This document shows, piece by piece, positions 22,232 to 30,358 of a stretch of 33,918 nucleotides of DNA. A program made the translations under genes and the position numbers. The stretch is taken from assembly GCA_903844855.1 (NCBI GenBank), contig CAIMVH010000166.1:1-33918 (forward strand), given 5' to 3'. Within the stretch, counting starts at the first letter, position 1, and each line of letters begins with the position of its first letter. The notes under the pieces were generated by a model, which ran no database searches, was not told where the DNA came from, and saw only the letters and a list, made by a program, of their open reading frames with translations. The DNA comes from an uncultured Actinomycetes bacterium (GTDB lineage Bacteria; Actinomycetota; Actinomycetes; Nanopelagicales; Nanopelagicaceae).

Positions 22232-23664
22232 TGGCGAACCAACCATTCCGTAAGGAGGCGAACCCCGTAGCCAGTACCGCCCTTAATGTTTTCGCCAGCA
22301 TCGACTTCAGACCGGCCACTGCCTGCAATATCTAGATGAGCCCACCGATAGTCACCCACAAAGTGCTGGAGGAAGAGCGCAGCCGTAATGGAACCAGCCC
22401 CCACTCCACCTGATGAAATATTGCTGAGATCTGCGATATCACTCCGCAAAGATTCACGATAATCCTCGATAAGAGGCATCCGCCAGGCGCGATCCCCTGA
22501 AGCTAGCCCTGCAGTTTCCAGCTCAAGAGCGAGCTCATCATCATTGGAATAGAGCGCGGCATATTGTCGACCCAATCCCAAGGTAGCGGCGCCAGTCAGT
22601 GTTGCCATATCGATGACCACATCTGGTTTTAATACCTCCGCGGCATAGGCGAGCGCATCTGCCAAGACCAATCTTCCCTCGGCGTCCGTGTCTTTGACTT
22701 CGACTGTGATGCCGCCGAAGTGCGTGATGACATCGGAAGGACGTTGAGCGGTGCCCGAGATGGTGTTCTCGGCACATGCAAGGAGTGCCGTCACGCGAAC
22801 TTTGGGTTTGGTAACTCCGAGAGTCGACATAGTGCCGATGATGCCGGCCACCCCAGCCATATCGCTCTTCATTGCAATCATGATGTCGTACGGACGCTTC
22901 AGTGATATCCCGCCCGTATCGAAGACAATTCCTTTACCAATTAAAACAACATGCGGCCACTTAGCGCTCCCACGGGGCGCATAACTTAATTCAATGAATC
23001 GGGGACCGCGATCGCGTGAAGATTGTCCGACCGCGAGAATTCCTCCGAAGCCTTCCTTCTCAAGTTCTCGTTCTTCACGAACGCGACTCTTTAAACCATT
23101 CGCGGTGGCAACTAACACAGATTGCGCAGCCATCCACGCCGGACTCTTAATATTTGCCGGAGTATGCACTAAATCTCGAGCGAGGAAAATACCGTCGATG
23201 ATTGCTTGAGTATGAGCTAACTTGCTCCACTTCGCCTTTGTAGCAATTTCAATCGTTTCTAATTGCTTAGTGCCATCCGAGAGAGACTTCAGATCATTAA
23301 ATGCGTAGGTAGCCATCGAGAGCGAAGTGAGGAATGCACCTGCGTGAGTCAGCGCGATATGAAGAGAAACCACACTCGCTTTGCCACGCACACGACGACC
23401 CGCGGCCGCGCCGGCTTTGCGCACCTCGGCAGCTTGTGCCGATCCGAGTCCCACCAGAATTAATCGACAGCGCACACCTTGCGCTGAAGTGGCGGAAACT
23501 TCACCGACTTCACCAGCCCCACCTGTGAAATCAGGCACGTCAACTGAGATGTCCCGGTCGAGAGTGTAGGAAGAGAAGTGAGAATCGAGAGAGTCGCCGG
23601 CGAGAAAGGTAAGGATTCGTATTTCGGTGGTGGGCGATGAACGAATGACCAGCCGTGGCGGCAT
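22228..23664 (-). CDS. pepA: Leucyl aminopeptidase (M17, PepA family)
   Basis: 478 residues. The C-terminal catalytic domain contains VVLIGKGIVFDTGGISLK, KSDMAGVAGIIGTM, and DTDAEGRLVLADAL, which hold the two-metal ligands and the Arg of the M17 family (the usual Asn-Thr-Asp is Asp-Thr-Asp here). The N-terminal macrodomain-like half is present. It releases N-terminal residues from peptides in the cytoplasm. It follows the DUF3117 gene by 3 bases and overlaps the O-methyltransferase gene, so the three are one operon. Confidence 0.93.
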   Translation of the reverse strand: MPPRLVIRSSPTTEIRILTFLAGDSLDSHFSSYTLDRDISVDVPDFTGGAGEVGEVSATSAQGVRCRLILVGLGSAQAAEVRKAGAAAGRRVRGKASVVSLHIALTHAGAFLTSLSMATYAFNDLKSLSDGTKQLETIEIATKAKWSKLAHTQAIIDGIFLARDLVHTPANIKSPAWMAAQSVLVATANGLKSRVREERELEKEGFGGILAVGQSSRDRGPRFIELSYAPRGSAKWPHVVLIGKGIVFDTGGISLKRPYDIMIAMKSDMAGVAGIIGTMSTLGVTKPKVRVTALLACAENTISGTAQRPSDVITHFGGITVEVKDTDAEGRLVLADALAYAAEVLKPDVVIDMATLTGAATLGLGRQYAALYSNDDELALELETAGLASGDRAWRMPLIEDYRESLRSDIADLSNISSGGVGAGSITAALFLQHFVGDYRWAHLDIAGSGRSEVDAGENIKGGTGYGVRLLTEWLVRQ

Positions 23665-23667
23665 GGT

Positions 23668-23847
23668 CTACTTCTTAACGAGGAGAACTGCTGCGAGTAA
23701 AGCGTCGCCTAATTCTTGGGCTTCTGCGCCATTGAGCTCTACGACCAGACGACCGCCACCTTCGAGTGGAACTCGCATCACCAATCCGCGACCCTCTTTA
23801 GTGACTTCCATCGGACCGTTTCCAGTCCGCGGCTTCATGGCGGCCAT
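23668..23847 (-). CDS. DUF3117 family small protein
   Basis: A 59-residue protein. It reads MAAMKPRTGNGPMEVTKEGR, then GLVMRVPLEGGGRLVVEL and ELGDALLAAVLLVKK, essentially the complete DUF3117 family that is nearly universal in Actinobacteria; no function is known to me. GGAG lies 6 bases before the ATG. It heads the pepA operon, with 3 bases to pepA. The upstream leader contains a striking 12-bp repeat. Confidence 0.9.
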   Translation of the reverse strand: MAAMKPRTGNGPMEVTKEGRGLVMRVPLEGGGRLVVELNGAEAQELGDALLAAVLLVKK

Positions 23848-23859
23848 ACATCACTCCTC

Positions 23860-23907
23860 GGGGTTCCGGTGGGGGTTCCGGTGTGGGTTCCGGTGGGGGT
23901 TGGGGTT
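23860..23907. repeat. 12-bp G-rich tandem repeat upstream of DUF3117
   Basis: GGGGTTCCGGTG at 23860 and 23872, TGGGTTCCGGTG at 23884, then GGGGTTGGGGTT at 23896. The plus strand has five G-runs of three or more, so a G-quadruplex could form on the template side of the DUF3117 leader; the transcript would be C-rich. Confidence 0.85.
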
Positions 23908-24001
23908 TTCCCTGCCCTAAGTATCCCAGAGGAGGCGCCCGGAGACCAAAAACTGCTCGTTTCCCCGCTTAAAGGTGCAGGTCTGAGGCGTTCAGTGCGC
24001 T

Positions 24002-24223
24002 TCAGGAACCCTCTGAGATCCCCAGAAAGCCAAGCAATCTACTCCTGCCCTGGCGCAAAATAACCTCCACAGAGCGAGCTGGGACGCCGAGAAGTGTGGC
24101 GATCTCCTGCACGCTTTGGCCTTTGATGTAGAAGAGCGTGATCAAGATCTGCTCCTCCTGGGGCAGGCGAGCGAGCAATTCGGGGGCACCAAGGAGTGGG
24201 CCCAAGGAATTTTGCTCATTCAC
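24002..24223 (-). CDS. Orphan sigma-70 region 4 domain mini-protein
   Basis: 73 residues. Residues 18-63 match sigma region 4 of ECF type: LARLPQEEQILITLFYIKG, then the helix-turn-helix QSVQEIATLLGVPARSVEVIL and RQGRSRLLGFL. There is no region 2, so it cannot work as a normal sigma factor; it might bind -35 DNA, core flap or an anti-sigma factor. Start is a GTG with TACCGT 7 nt upstream. It is 36 bases after the SRPBCC gene but seems to have its own promoter inside a dyad. A remnant of a longer sigma gene is the alternative. Confidence 0.65.
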   Translation of the reverse strand: MNEQNSLGPLLGAPELLARLPQEEQILITLFYIKGQSVQEIATLLGVPARSVEVILRQGRSRLLGFLGISEGS

Positions 24224-24257
24224 GCCCCTGACGGTACCGGGCTTGAGAGCGTGAATG
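24217..24257. promoter_or_regulatory. 9-bp perfect dyad around the sigma-4 gene promoter
   Basis: CATTCACGC (24217-24225) and GCGTGAATG (24249-24257) are exact inverted repeats. Between them lie the palindrome CGGTACCG (24232-24239) and the minus-strand -10 TACCGT (24236-24231). One arm covers the GTG start at 24223. Candidate operator. Confidence 0.5.
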
Positions 24258-24259
24258 GG

Positions 24260-24844
24260 TCAACTGTGAAGGGATCGAGCCAAAGCCTTTAATGAGAATT
24301 TCACGCTGCCGCGCAAGCCCACGCGAGCAATCGGCCAGAGAGCGGCCCCCAAGTAACCCCCCGGCACTTCAACTACTTCACTCCAACGAAAGCGAGCCAT
24401 CCCGCCGGCTCGCGGCTCCACAATGAAGGTTCCCGTTCCTTTCACAACTTTTCCGGTATGCAACACATCGCATCGGGTGGGAGCCTCCCATCGGGTCACT
24501 GTCATGGTGTCGAGAAAACCGATGAGAGGGAGCCCACTTGATGAGGCCTTTCGAGCCCGCAGACCAGTGAATGCTTCGATGCGGGCGCCCACACCTGCGC
24601 GAGATGAACCTGGTTCGACCCAGACTTGCGTCAGTGCCATCCATGCACTCTGGCTTTCCCAATCGACAATTGCATCCCACACTCTTGCCGGTGGAGCATC
24701 AATGTCGATCACAATCTCAATTTCACGAGTTATTTGCGGCGCCGCCTTAAAGCCCAGCGCGCGCGGTGCAGTGCACACCCAGAGAAGTGCAACGAGTACC
24801 AGCAGTGCACCCACAATCCACTCGCCACTTGTTAATCCCCACAT
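24260..24844 (-). CDS. Membrane-anchored SRPBCC (START-like) protein
   Basis: 194 residues. One N-terminal helix (WIVGALLVLVALLWVC) is followed by the START-like fold: REIEIVIDIDAPPARVWDAIVDWESQSAW and later GTGTFIVEPRAGGMARFRWSEV, as in polyketide cyclase/dehydrase relatives. The domain binds hydrophobic ligands in a cavity; the ligand is unknown. ATG 24844 overlaps the LOG stop as TGATG; an ATG at 24865 is possible. Third gene in the dapE operon. Confidence 0.75.
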   Translation of the reverse strand: MWGLTSGEWIVGALLVLVALLWVCTAPRALGFKAAPQITREIEIVIDIDAPPARVWDAIVDWESQSAWMALTQVWVEPGSSRAGVGARIEAFTGLRARKASSSGLPLIGFLDTMTVTRWEAPTRCDVLHTGKVVKGTGTFIVEPRAGGMARFRWSEVVEVPGGYLGAALWPIARVGLRGSVKFSLKALARSLHS

Positions 24845-25395
24845 CAGTTGGACTGCCTTTCGCATGCATCAAGTGCCTCGTTCACTGACTTTGTCCATTT
24901 GATGATTTCTCGTTGGCCTGACTTGATGAAACCCTTCTTCGCCAGATGATCAATTTGCAGATGTAGAAATGCAAAATCGTCAAACGGATCAAGTACTACG
25001 ACGGGTTGAGAGTGGAAGGAAAGATATCTACCAACCCAAATTTCAAAGAGTTCTTCAAGCGTTCCGATTCCGCCTGGTAATGCCAGAAATGCGTGTGAAT
25101 GAGTTTCCATTAATCCTTTACGAATGCGCATGTCATCCACAATGATCAATTCATCAGAGTCTTGATCGCCCACTTCACGCTCTATGAGCGCCTTCGGAAT
25201 AATGCCGAGAGTATGCCCACCGCCGGCACGTGCGCCCTGCGCGACCGCTCCCATCATTGAGATATTTCCACCTCCGGAGACCAACCCCCAGCCTCGCTTG
25301 GCAATCTCTATTCCCACTTCCCTGGCTAAATCAATATATTTCTCATCAATATCCAGCGATGAAGAACAATAGACACAGACTCTATATTCGGTCAT
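24844..25395 (-). CDS. LOG-family phosphoribohydrolase
   Basis: 183 residues. It begins RVCVYCSSS, has GLVSGGGNISMMGAVAQGA and the family signature ALPGGIGTLEELFEIWV. LOG proteins split cytokinin riboside or other nucleoside 5'-monophosphates into base and ribose-5-phosphate; in bacteria the function is often simply nucleotide turnover. ATG at 25395 overlaps the dapE stop (ATGA). The dapE-LOG pairing is common in Actinobacteria. Confidence 0.9.
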   Translation of the reverse strand: MTEYRVCVYCSSSLDIDEKYIDLAREVGIEIAKRGWGLVSGGGNISMMGAVAQGARAGGGHTLGIIPKALIEREVGDQDSDELIIVDDMRIRKGLMETHSHAFLALPGGIGTLEELFEIWVGRYLSFHSQPVVVLDPFDDFAFLHLQIDHLAKKGFIKSGQREIIKWTKSVNEALDACERQSN

Positions 25396-26447
25396 GAAAG
25401 CCACTTTAAAAGAGTTGAGGCACCTTCATAGATGAGCGCGATATCTACATTCTCATCTTCGGTATGTGCGAGTGCCGGATTCCCTGGACCAAAATTCACT
25501 GCCGGGATGCCAAGTGCGGAAAAGCGAGCAACGTCTGTCCAACCAAATTTGGGAGCTGGAGGTTCGCCCACAGCGGCAATAAAATCCTGCGCTATAGGAA
25601 CATTGAGACCTGGTAAAGCTCCTGGTGCGCGATCAACAATGGTCAATGCATATCCGTCAAAGAAACGACGGAGAAATCTTTCGGCATCGGCTTCACTCTT
25701 CGACGGGGCAAACCGATAATTCACCGTCAAAATAAGTTCGTCAGGAATCACATTGCCGGCAACCCCACCCTTGATAGCCACTGCTTGCAATCCTTCACGG
25801 TATTCAAGTCCATCAACCATCACGCGCTCAGCTTCATATTCGGCAAGCGCAGTGAGAATTTCGTGTGCTTCGTGGATGGCATTTTCACCCAGCCATGCGC
25901 GCGCTGAATGTGCGCGCACTCCGCGCACCGCGACTTCAGCTCGCATGGTTCCCTGACAACCACCTTCTACTAGACCGTTGGTGGGTTCTAATAAAATAGC
26001 AAAGTCAGCCGTGAGTTGCTCCGGCGAGTTCTTCGCAATTCGCGCAAGACCATTTCTGGCCGCCTCTACTTCTTCACACTCATAAAAGAAGAAAGTGAGA
26101 TCAGCGCGCGGATCTGTGAGTGTGACTGCAAGATGGAGTTGGATCGCCACACCGCTCTTCATGTCGGTGGAGCCACATCCGTAAAGCCGCTCCCCGTCTA
26201 CAGTGCTAGGGACGTTATCTGCGATCGGAACGGTATCGATGTGGCCAGCCAGCACGACGCGAGATGGGCGACCGAGTTCAGTACGGGCAATGATGGAATT
26301 GCCATCTCGGATGATGGTGAGGTGGGGGGCTTGATCGCGCAGGGCCTCTTCGATGGCGTCGGCTAGCGCCGCCTCCTCCCCCGAAACGCTAGGAATATCA
26401 ATTAACGCCGCCGTGAGGTCGGCTAAATCCGCATGAAGATCGAGCAC
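25392..26447 (-). CDS. dapE: Succinyl-diaminopimelate desuccinylase
   Basis: 351 residues. M20 metallopeptidase-fold signatures: VVLAGHIDTVP, LYGCGSTDMKSG, FFFYECEEVEA and a dimerisation domain (RAEVAVRGVRAHSARAW), with the last ligand region NFGPGNPALAHTEDE. Releases succinate to give LL-diaminopimelate for lysine and peptidoglycan. The GTG at 26447 is chosen because TACCGT ends 6 nt upstream; the frame runs on for 26 codons with poor coding character. It is divergent from dapD with 18 bases between start codons, and both act in the same pathway. Confidence 0.9.
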   Translation of the reverse strand: MLDLHADLADLTAALIDIPSVSGEEAALADAIEEALRDQAPHLTIIRDGNSIIARTELGRPSRVVLAGHIDTVPIADNVPSTVDGERLYGCGSTDMKSGVAIQLHLAVTLTDPRADLTFFFYECEEVEAARNGLARIAKNSPEQLTADFAILLEPTNGLVEGGCQGTMRAEVAVRGVRAHSARAWLGENAIHEAHEILTALAEYEAERVMVDGLEYREGLQAVAIKGGVAGNVIPDELILTVNYRFAPSKSEADAERFLRRFFDGYALTIVDRAPGALPGLNVPIAQDFIAAVGEPPAPKFGWTDVARFSALGIPAVNFGPGNPALAHTEDENVDIALIYEGASTLLKWLS

Positions 26448-26452
26448 ACGGG

Positions 26453-26459
26453 TACGGTA
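26453..26459. promoter_or_regulatory. Fully overlapping divergent -10 hexamers of dapE and dapD
   Basis: TACGGT (plus, 26453-26458) ends 7 nt before the dapD ATG at 26466. TACCGT (minus, 26459-26454) ends 6 nt before the dapE GTG at 26447. The two share five base pairs. Confidence 0.6.
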
Positions 26460-26465
26460 TCGGAC

Positions 26466-27395
26466 ATGAGCAGCGCATCTAGCACCCCCTCGCGGGCGCG
26501 GGCCACCGGCCTGGTCACCCGACATGTCAGCGGCAAGATCCTCGACGCCTTCTTCCCGGCACCTTCGCTCGGGGATCTCCTCCCAGTCGACTTAGCCCCA
26601 TTGGTCACTCGCGATGAGGGCCGGCGCGTCAGCACCGAGATCGTCACCTGCGATATTGATCTACAGGCGCCACCAAGTGATGTTGCCGATGTCTATTTAC
26701 GTTTACACCTCCTCTCTCATCGCCTCGTCACGCCGCACTCCATTAATCTCGAGGGACTCTTCGGATTGCTACCTAACGTAGTGTGGACATCGGCCGGACC
26801 ATGCGCCGTAGAAGATTTCGACGAAGTGCGCATCACACTTAAGGCGCGAGGTTCCGTACACGTTTATGGCGTGGATAAATTCCCCCGCATGGTTGATTAT
26901 GTGATTCCAAGCGGAGTCCGCATTGCGGATGCCGACCGTGTTCGCCTGGGTGCACACCTGGCTAGTGGTACCACGGTGATGCACGAAGGTTTTGTGAATT
27001 TCAATGCCGGCACTCTCGGCGCATCCATGGTGGAAGGTCGAATTTCTGCCGGCGTAGTTGTTGGCGATGGTAGCGATATCGGTGGTGGCGCATCAATTAT
27101 GGGAACTCTCAGTGGCGGCGGGAAAGAAGTTATCTCCGTTGGTAAGGGTTCACTTATCGGTGCCAACGCCGGAATCGGAATTTCCTTGGGCGATGAATGT
27201 ATTGTCGAAGCAGGTGCGTACATCACCGCCGCATCGAAAATTCGTTTGCCAGATGGCACCATTGTGAAAGCTCGCGAGCTCTCAGGAGCTCATGGCATGC
27301 TCTTTCGTCGGAACTCCACAGATGGCTCGCTTGAAGCATTGCCTCGAAGTGGAAATTGGAGCGGTCTTAACTCTGTGCTTCACAGCAACGATTGA
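26466..27395 (+). CDS. dapD: Tetrahydrodipicolinate N-succinyltransferase
   Basis: 309 residues. The C-terminal half is a left-handed beta helix with hexapeptide repeats (EGRISAGVVVGDGSDIGGGA, then GKGSLIGANAGIGISLGD), and the N-terminal half has the FPRMVDYVIPSGVRI and TTVMHEGFVNFNAG segments of the actinobacterial DapD clade. It succinylates tetrahydrodipicolinate in the DAP/lysine route; DapE, encoded divergently, acts later in the same route. ATG 26466 follows TACGGT by 7 nt without ribosome site. Earlier in-frame ATG at 26433 lies upstream of the promoter and is rejected. Confidence 0.93.
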   Translation: MSSASSTPSRARATGLVTRHVSGKILDAFFPAPSLGDLLPVDLAPLVTRDEGRRVSTEIVTCDIDLQAPPSDVADVYLRLHLLSHRLVTPHSINLEGLFGLLPNVVWTSAGPCAVEDFDEVRITLKARGSVHVYGVDKFPRMVDYVIPSGVRIADADRVRLGAHLASGTTVMHEGFVNFNAGTLGASMVEGRISAGVVVGDGSDIGGGASIMGTLSGGGKEVISVGKGSLIGANAGIGISLGDECIVEAGAYITAASKIRLPDGTIVKARELSGAHGMLFRRNSTDGSLEALPRSGNWSGLNSVLHSND

Positions 27396-28192
27396 AGGTG
27401 CGCAAACTCATTGCCCTAGCACTTACTGGGGTGCTCCTCATCCTGCTTGGGAAGTGGGGGTATGCCCGCGTACACGATGCACTCGTGCTCCCTGGCTGCA
27501 CCATCACCACCGAAACGGAAGAGTTCACCCTTGATGCTGAGCAGAGCGCGAATGCGGCAACGATCGCAGCAGTTGCCTATAGACGTGGAATCCCTGAACG
27601 CGCTATCACGGTTGCTTTGACCGCTGCACAACAAGAATCAAAGATACGTAGCCTCGATTATGGCGATCGAGATTCATTGGGGATCTTTCAACAGCGCCCC
27701 TCCCAGGGTTGGGGTAGCCAGGAATCGATCATGGATCCTGTTCGATCTACCAACCGCTTCTACAGAGCGCTGATCGCAATCTCGGGTTGGGAGAAACTTC
27801 CACTCGCCGTGGCCGCCCAAGAAGTACAACGTTCAGCAGATGGAAGAGCCTACGAAAAATGGGAGGGGCGAGCACTCGCACTTACCCAAGCCCTCAACAA
27901 TCCATCGCTCATTGCTTGTCGATTCCACAAATTTGGAACCCCGATTCGCACACCCACCATCGATGTAATCGCATCAGCAAGCAAAGAGTGGGGAAAAATT
28001 ACTGCAAAGCATTCCGGCCGAGTCATTACCATCACCTCATCGCAGCGCACCCGGGTAGCCATCTGGTTTATGACACACGCATCCGAGTTAGGCGTCACCC
28101 AACTCAGATGGAATCAGGTGGAGTGGGATAGATACGGCATCAGCAATAGAAAGGCAGAGAAAGTTGCCACTCTTACTGTCACACTTCAATAG
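27392..28192 (+). CDS. Secreted or anchored lysozyme-like (transglycosylase-type) protein
   Basis: 266 residues. An N-terminal membrane helix (LIALALTGVLLILLGKWGYA) is followed by ITVALTAAQQESKIRSLDYG, DRDSLGIFQQRPSQGWG and MDPVRSTNRFYRALI, the conserved block of an actinobacterial family that resembles lysozyme-like muralytic enzymes; the Glu of QQES is the likely acid. Databases have often labelled relatives 'heavy metal transporter', which the sequence does not support. The start is a TTG that overlaps the dapD stop, or the GTG two codons later; co-transcribed with dapD, which suits a cell-wall role. Confidence 0.65.
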   Translation: MKVRKLIALALTGVLLILLGKWGYARVHDALVLPGCTITTETEEFTLDAEQSANAATIAAVAYRRGIPERAITVALTAAQQESKIRSLDYGDRDSLGIFQQRPSQGWGSQESIMDPVRSTNRFYRALIAISGWEKLPLAVAAQEVQRSADGRAYEKWEGRALALTQALNNPSLIACRFHKFGTPIRTPTIDVIASASKEWGKITAKHSGRVITITSSQRTRVAIWFMTHASELGVTQLRWNQVEWDRYGISNRKAEKVATLTVTLQ

Positions 28193-28194
28193 CG

Positions 28195-30282
28195 CTACGA
28201 GAGAGCGCGGATCTGCGAAACTTCATCTGATTTAAGGCGAATAGCGTAAATTATCAATGTCTCTGGATGCGCATCAAGGTAATCGTTGAGCTCCAAGAGC
28301 TGCACCTGGGGACCAAAGAAGCCGAGAGTGCTGGTACTCGCTTCTGAAGAGACGGCAACTCGTACATAAGGGATTGAAAGTTCTTCGACCGCCACAGCCA
28401 GGCCAGCCTCATCGAAGGAGCGCAAATCTTCAAAATCGTCTGGGAGTTGTGCAACGAGGGATTCTTCGAAGTGGTCTGCTTTACCAATGAGTGATATCGG
28501 GGATTTCGTTCGAGCCAGCACGCGGGCCGTCTGACGTGGGATGACTCCCGAAGCGGTCCAAAGTATCGGTCTACTTGCAGTAGCGAGTGCGCTAGCTAGC
28601 GGAAGTAGCGACGATACATCTTGATTGCTCACCAAAATCGGTGCTCCCTTCATCGCTCCTGCTACCGCCTCGGCAACTGCGTATCTATTTGCCCCGCCGA
28701 GTCGCTCGACGGTTATTTTCCGCTTCTTCAACTCTGAAAAGTACTTCGCGCTAAATTGAAAATCGCTACCCACCACATATACCTTGGTGATCTTTCTACG
28801 AATGAGTTCGGCTACAACACGAGTATCGACGTCAGCGCCAGAAGAGACCAACAGTGGTGCCTTCAACTGAAAAGCGAAAGGGGCTGCAGTGATTGCGCTG
28901 GCAGTTTCAGTGTCTACAGTGGTGAGTACCGCGCTCTTGGCGGATGGGAAAAGCGCTTTTCCGATAGCGATTGAAAGCAGTACGTCTTCTGCATTAGAAA
29001 TAGAAACAACGGGACGTTGAATGAATGTCGAAGGTAGATCTAAGCGTGATCGAAATATTTCACCTGAGAGTGTGGCTCTCTTTCCACTGCTCGAAGTAGC
29101 GATGACGCTCTTCACTCCACCGCCACGTGTCCTGGAGTTGAAAGAATACGAAGCCACATCAGAAAGTACGAATGCCTTCGCCATGTCGGCTTGGCTCTTC
29201 GCCTTGGTCCACGTGGCGTAACCCGGATTTAACGAAAGATCGAGGCTCCAAGGATCAGGTACTGCCTGCAACCAGGTGAGATTGCTTCCCCAGACGTCGA
29301 TGACATCTTGTGTATGCCCTCCCGAGGAGGTGAAGAAGTAAGTTGCTACTGGTCGCCCTCTGAGCGTCACAGCTAATCCAGATGAGGCATCAGTGGACGT
29401 GGCGGTTACTGCATCTACCCACTTACTTCCCCAGCCAGCTTCGATCTCTTTGCTATATCCAACAAAAGCGAGATCCTTTGTGGAACCATAAATTTCGCAA
29501 TCGCATTCGGTACGAAATACACCATTTTTACTGAGCGCGTAAGAGCGAATAGCGATTACTTGTGCCTGTAGAGCAGCCCCTGGCCAGGAAGAGGGCATCT
29601 CACCAATTCCCTTGAGGTATTCGTCATGTAAGCGAACATCGTTGGTCACCTCAAGACGAGGGCCATCCTTTGTCTTAATTGTCGTAAAGTGAATCTGACC
29701 ATAGCGATACTTATTGCTGTTGGTATTCACCAACCCAGCAGGGCCATCAAGAAATCGTGTGCCGCTCCAGCGGACAGTAAATGTTAACGCAGGGGCTAGT
29801 GGGGTGGCTGCATTACCGGGTCGCACATACGTGAGCACCGTACCGCTCTCCGTCGGAGTCGCCGTTATTTGTACGCCAGCAGCAACTTGCGCGGTAGGGG
29901 TATCAACAATTGATGGGATGGCAGAGAGATCGCTTCCCCACAGTTGCGCAAAGACAGTGCCAGTCTCACCCGCAATCGCTTCAACTCGAAAAGAAAACTT
30001 TGTGAGCAAATGGCCGATATTCACTCGAAGCGAAGACGAATCGGGGAACGGTGTCACATCTACGCCTGTGTAGAAATGCTGAATGATTTCCGCCGCGCTC
30101 TTTCCTTCGAGAGCCATTCCACGAGCACCCACTTGGCTCATACCAACGCCATGGCCATAACCAGCGCCAGTGAAGGAGAAAGTTTTGGGCACCGAATCAG
30201 CAAGAGCAAGGGGCGCGAGTGCACTCATCATCAGAGCAATGCTGAGGGCAGAAGCAATACCCACCCGCCGCCAGGGGGACAT
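28195..30282 (-). CDS. SpoIID/LytB-domain protein with cell-wall-binding type 2 repeats
   Basis: 695 residues, secreted: signal peptide MSPWRRVGIASALSIALMMS with ALADS cleavage region. TFSFTGAGYGHGVGMSQVGA comes right after it, then the SpoIID core (YLKGIGEMPSSWPGAALQAQ, AIRSYAL, CDCEIYGS, TYFFTSSGGHT). In Bacillus SpoIID, a glycan lytic transglycosylase, the GHGVGMSQ motif is near the C-terminus; the actinobacterial form has it first. Residues about 430-690 resemble cell-wall-binding repeat 2 units (VERLGGANRYAVAEAVA, ILVSNQD). A TAGAGT lies 9 nt upstream of the ATG. Likely a wall-bound peptidoglycan hydrolase or remodeller. Confidence 0.85.
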   Translation of the reverse strand: MSPWRRVGIASALSIALMMSALAPLALADSVPKTFSFTGAGYGHGVGMSQVGARGMALEGKSAAEIIQHFYTGVDVTPFPDSSSLRVNIGHLLTKFSFRVEAIAGETGTVFAQLWGSDLSAIPSIVDTPTAQVAAGVQITATPTESGTVLTYVRPGNAATPLAPALTFTVRWSGTRFLDGPAGLVNTNSNKYRYGQIHFTTIKTKDGPRLEVTNDVRLHDEYLKGIGEMPSSWPGAALQAQVIAIRSYALSKNGVFRTECDCEIYGSTKDLAFVGYSKEIEAGWGSKWVDAVTATSTDASSGLAVTLRGRPVATYFFTSSGGHTQDVIDVWGSNLTWLQAVPDPWSLDLSLNPGYATWTKAKSQADMAKAFVLSDVASYSFNSRTRGGGVKSVIATSSSGKRATLSGEIFRSRLDLPSTFIQRPVVSISNAEDVLLSIAIGKALFPSAKSAVLTTVDTETASAITAAPFAFQLKAPLLVSSGADVDTRVVAELIRRKITKVYVVGSDFQFSAKYFSELKKRKITVERLGGANRYAVAEAVAGAMKGAPILVSNQDVSSLLPLASALATASRPILWTASGVIPRQTARVLARTKSPISLIGKADHFEESLVAQLPDDFEDLRSFDEAGLAVAVEELSIPYVRVAVSSEASTSTLGFFGPQVQLLELNDYLDAHPETLIIYAIRLKSDEVSQIRALS

Positions 30283-30358
30283 AATTATTGAACTCTATCT
30301 ATTGCGAGATTTTGAGCATCCGGTAGAACCAAAAAAATTATTAAAATACTCACATTCA

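Noticed and set aside
24221-24263. TTGACC (minus strand) as -35 of the sigma-4 gene
   Set aside because: Spacer to TACCGT is 21 bases, too long for a normal promoter.
26433-26465. ATG at 26433 as start of dapD
   Set aside because: It is upstream of the -10 hexamer and overlaps dapE; family N-terminus fits 26466.
28190-28197. TAGCGCTA between the lysozyme-like gene and SpoIID gene
   Set aside because: Same explanation: facing TAG stops; no stem extension or T-run.
30331-30358. T-run after the exporter ATPase as a terminator
   Set aside because: Seven Ts on the minus strand but only a 4-bp A/T stem before it; not a credible hairpin.
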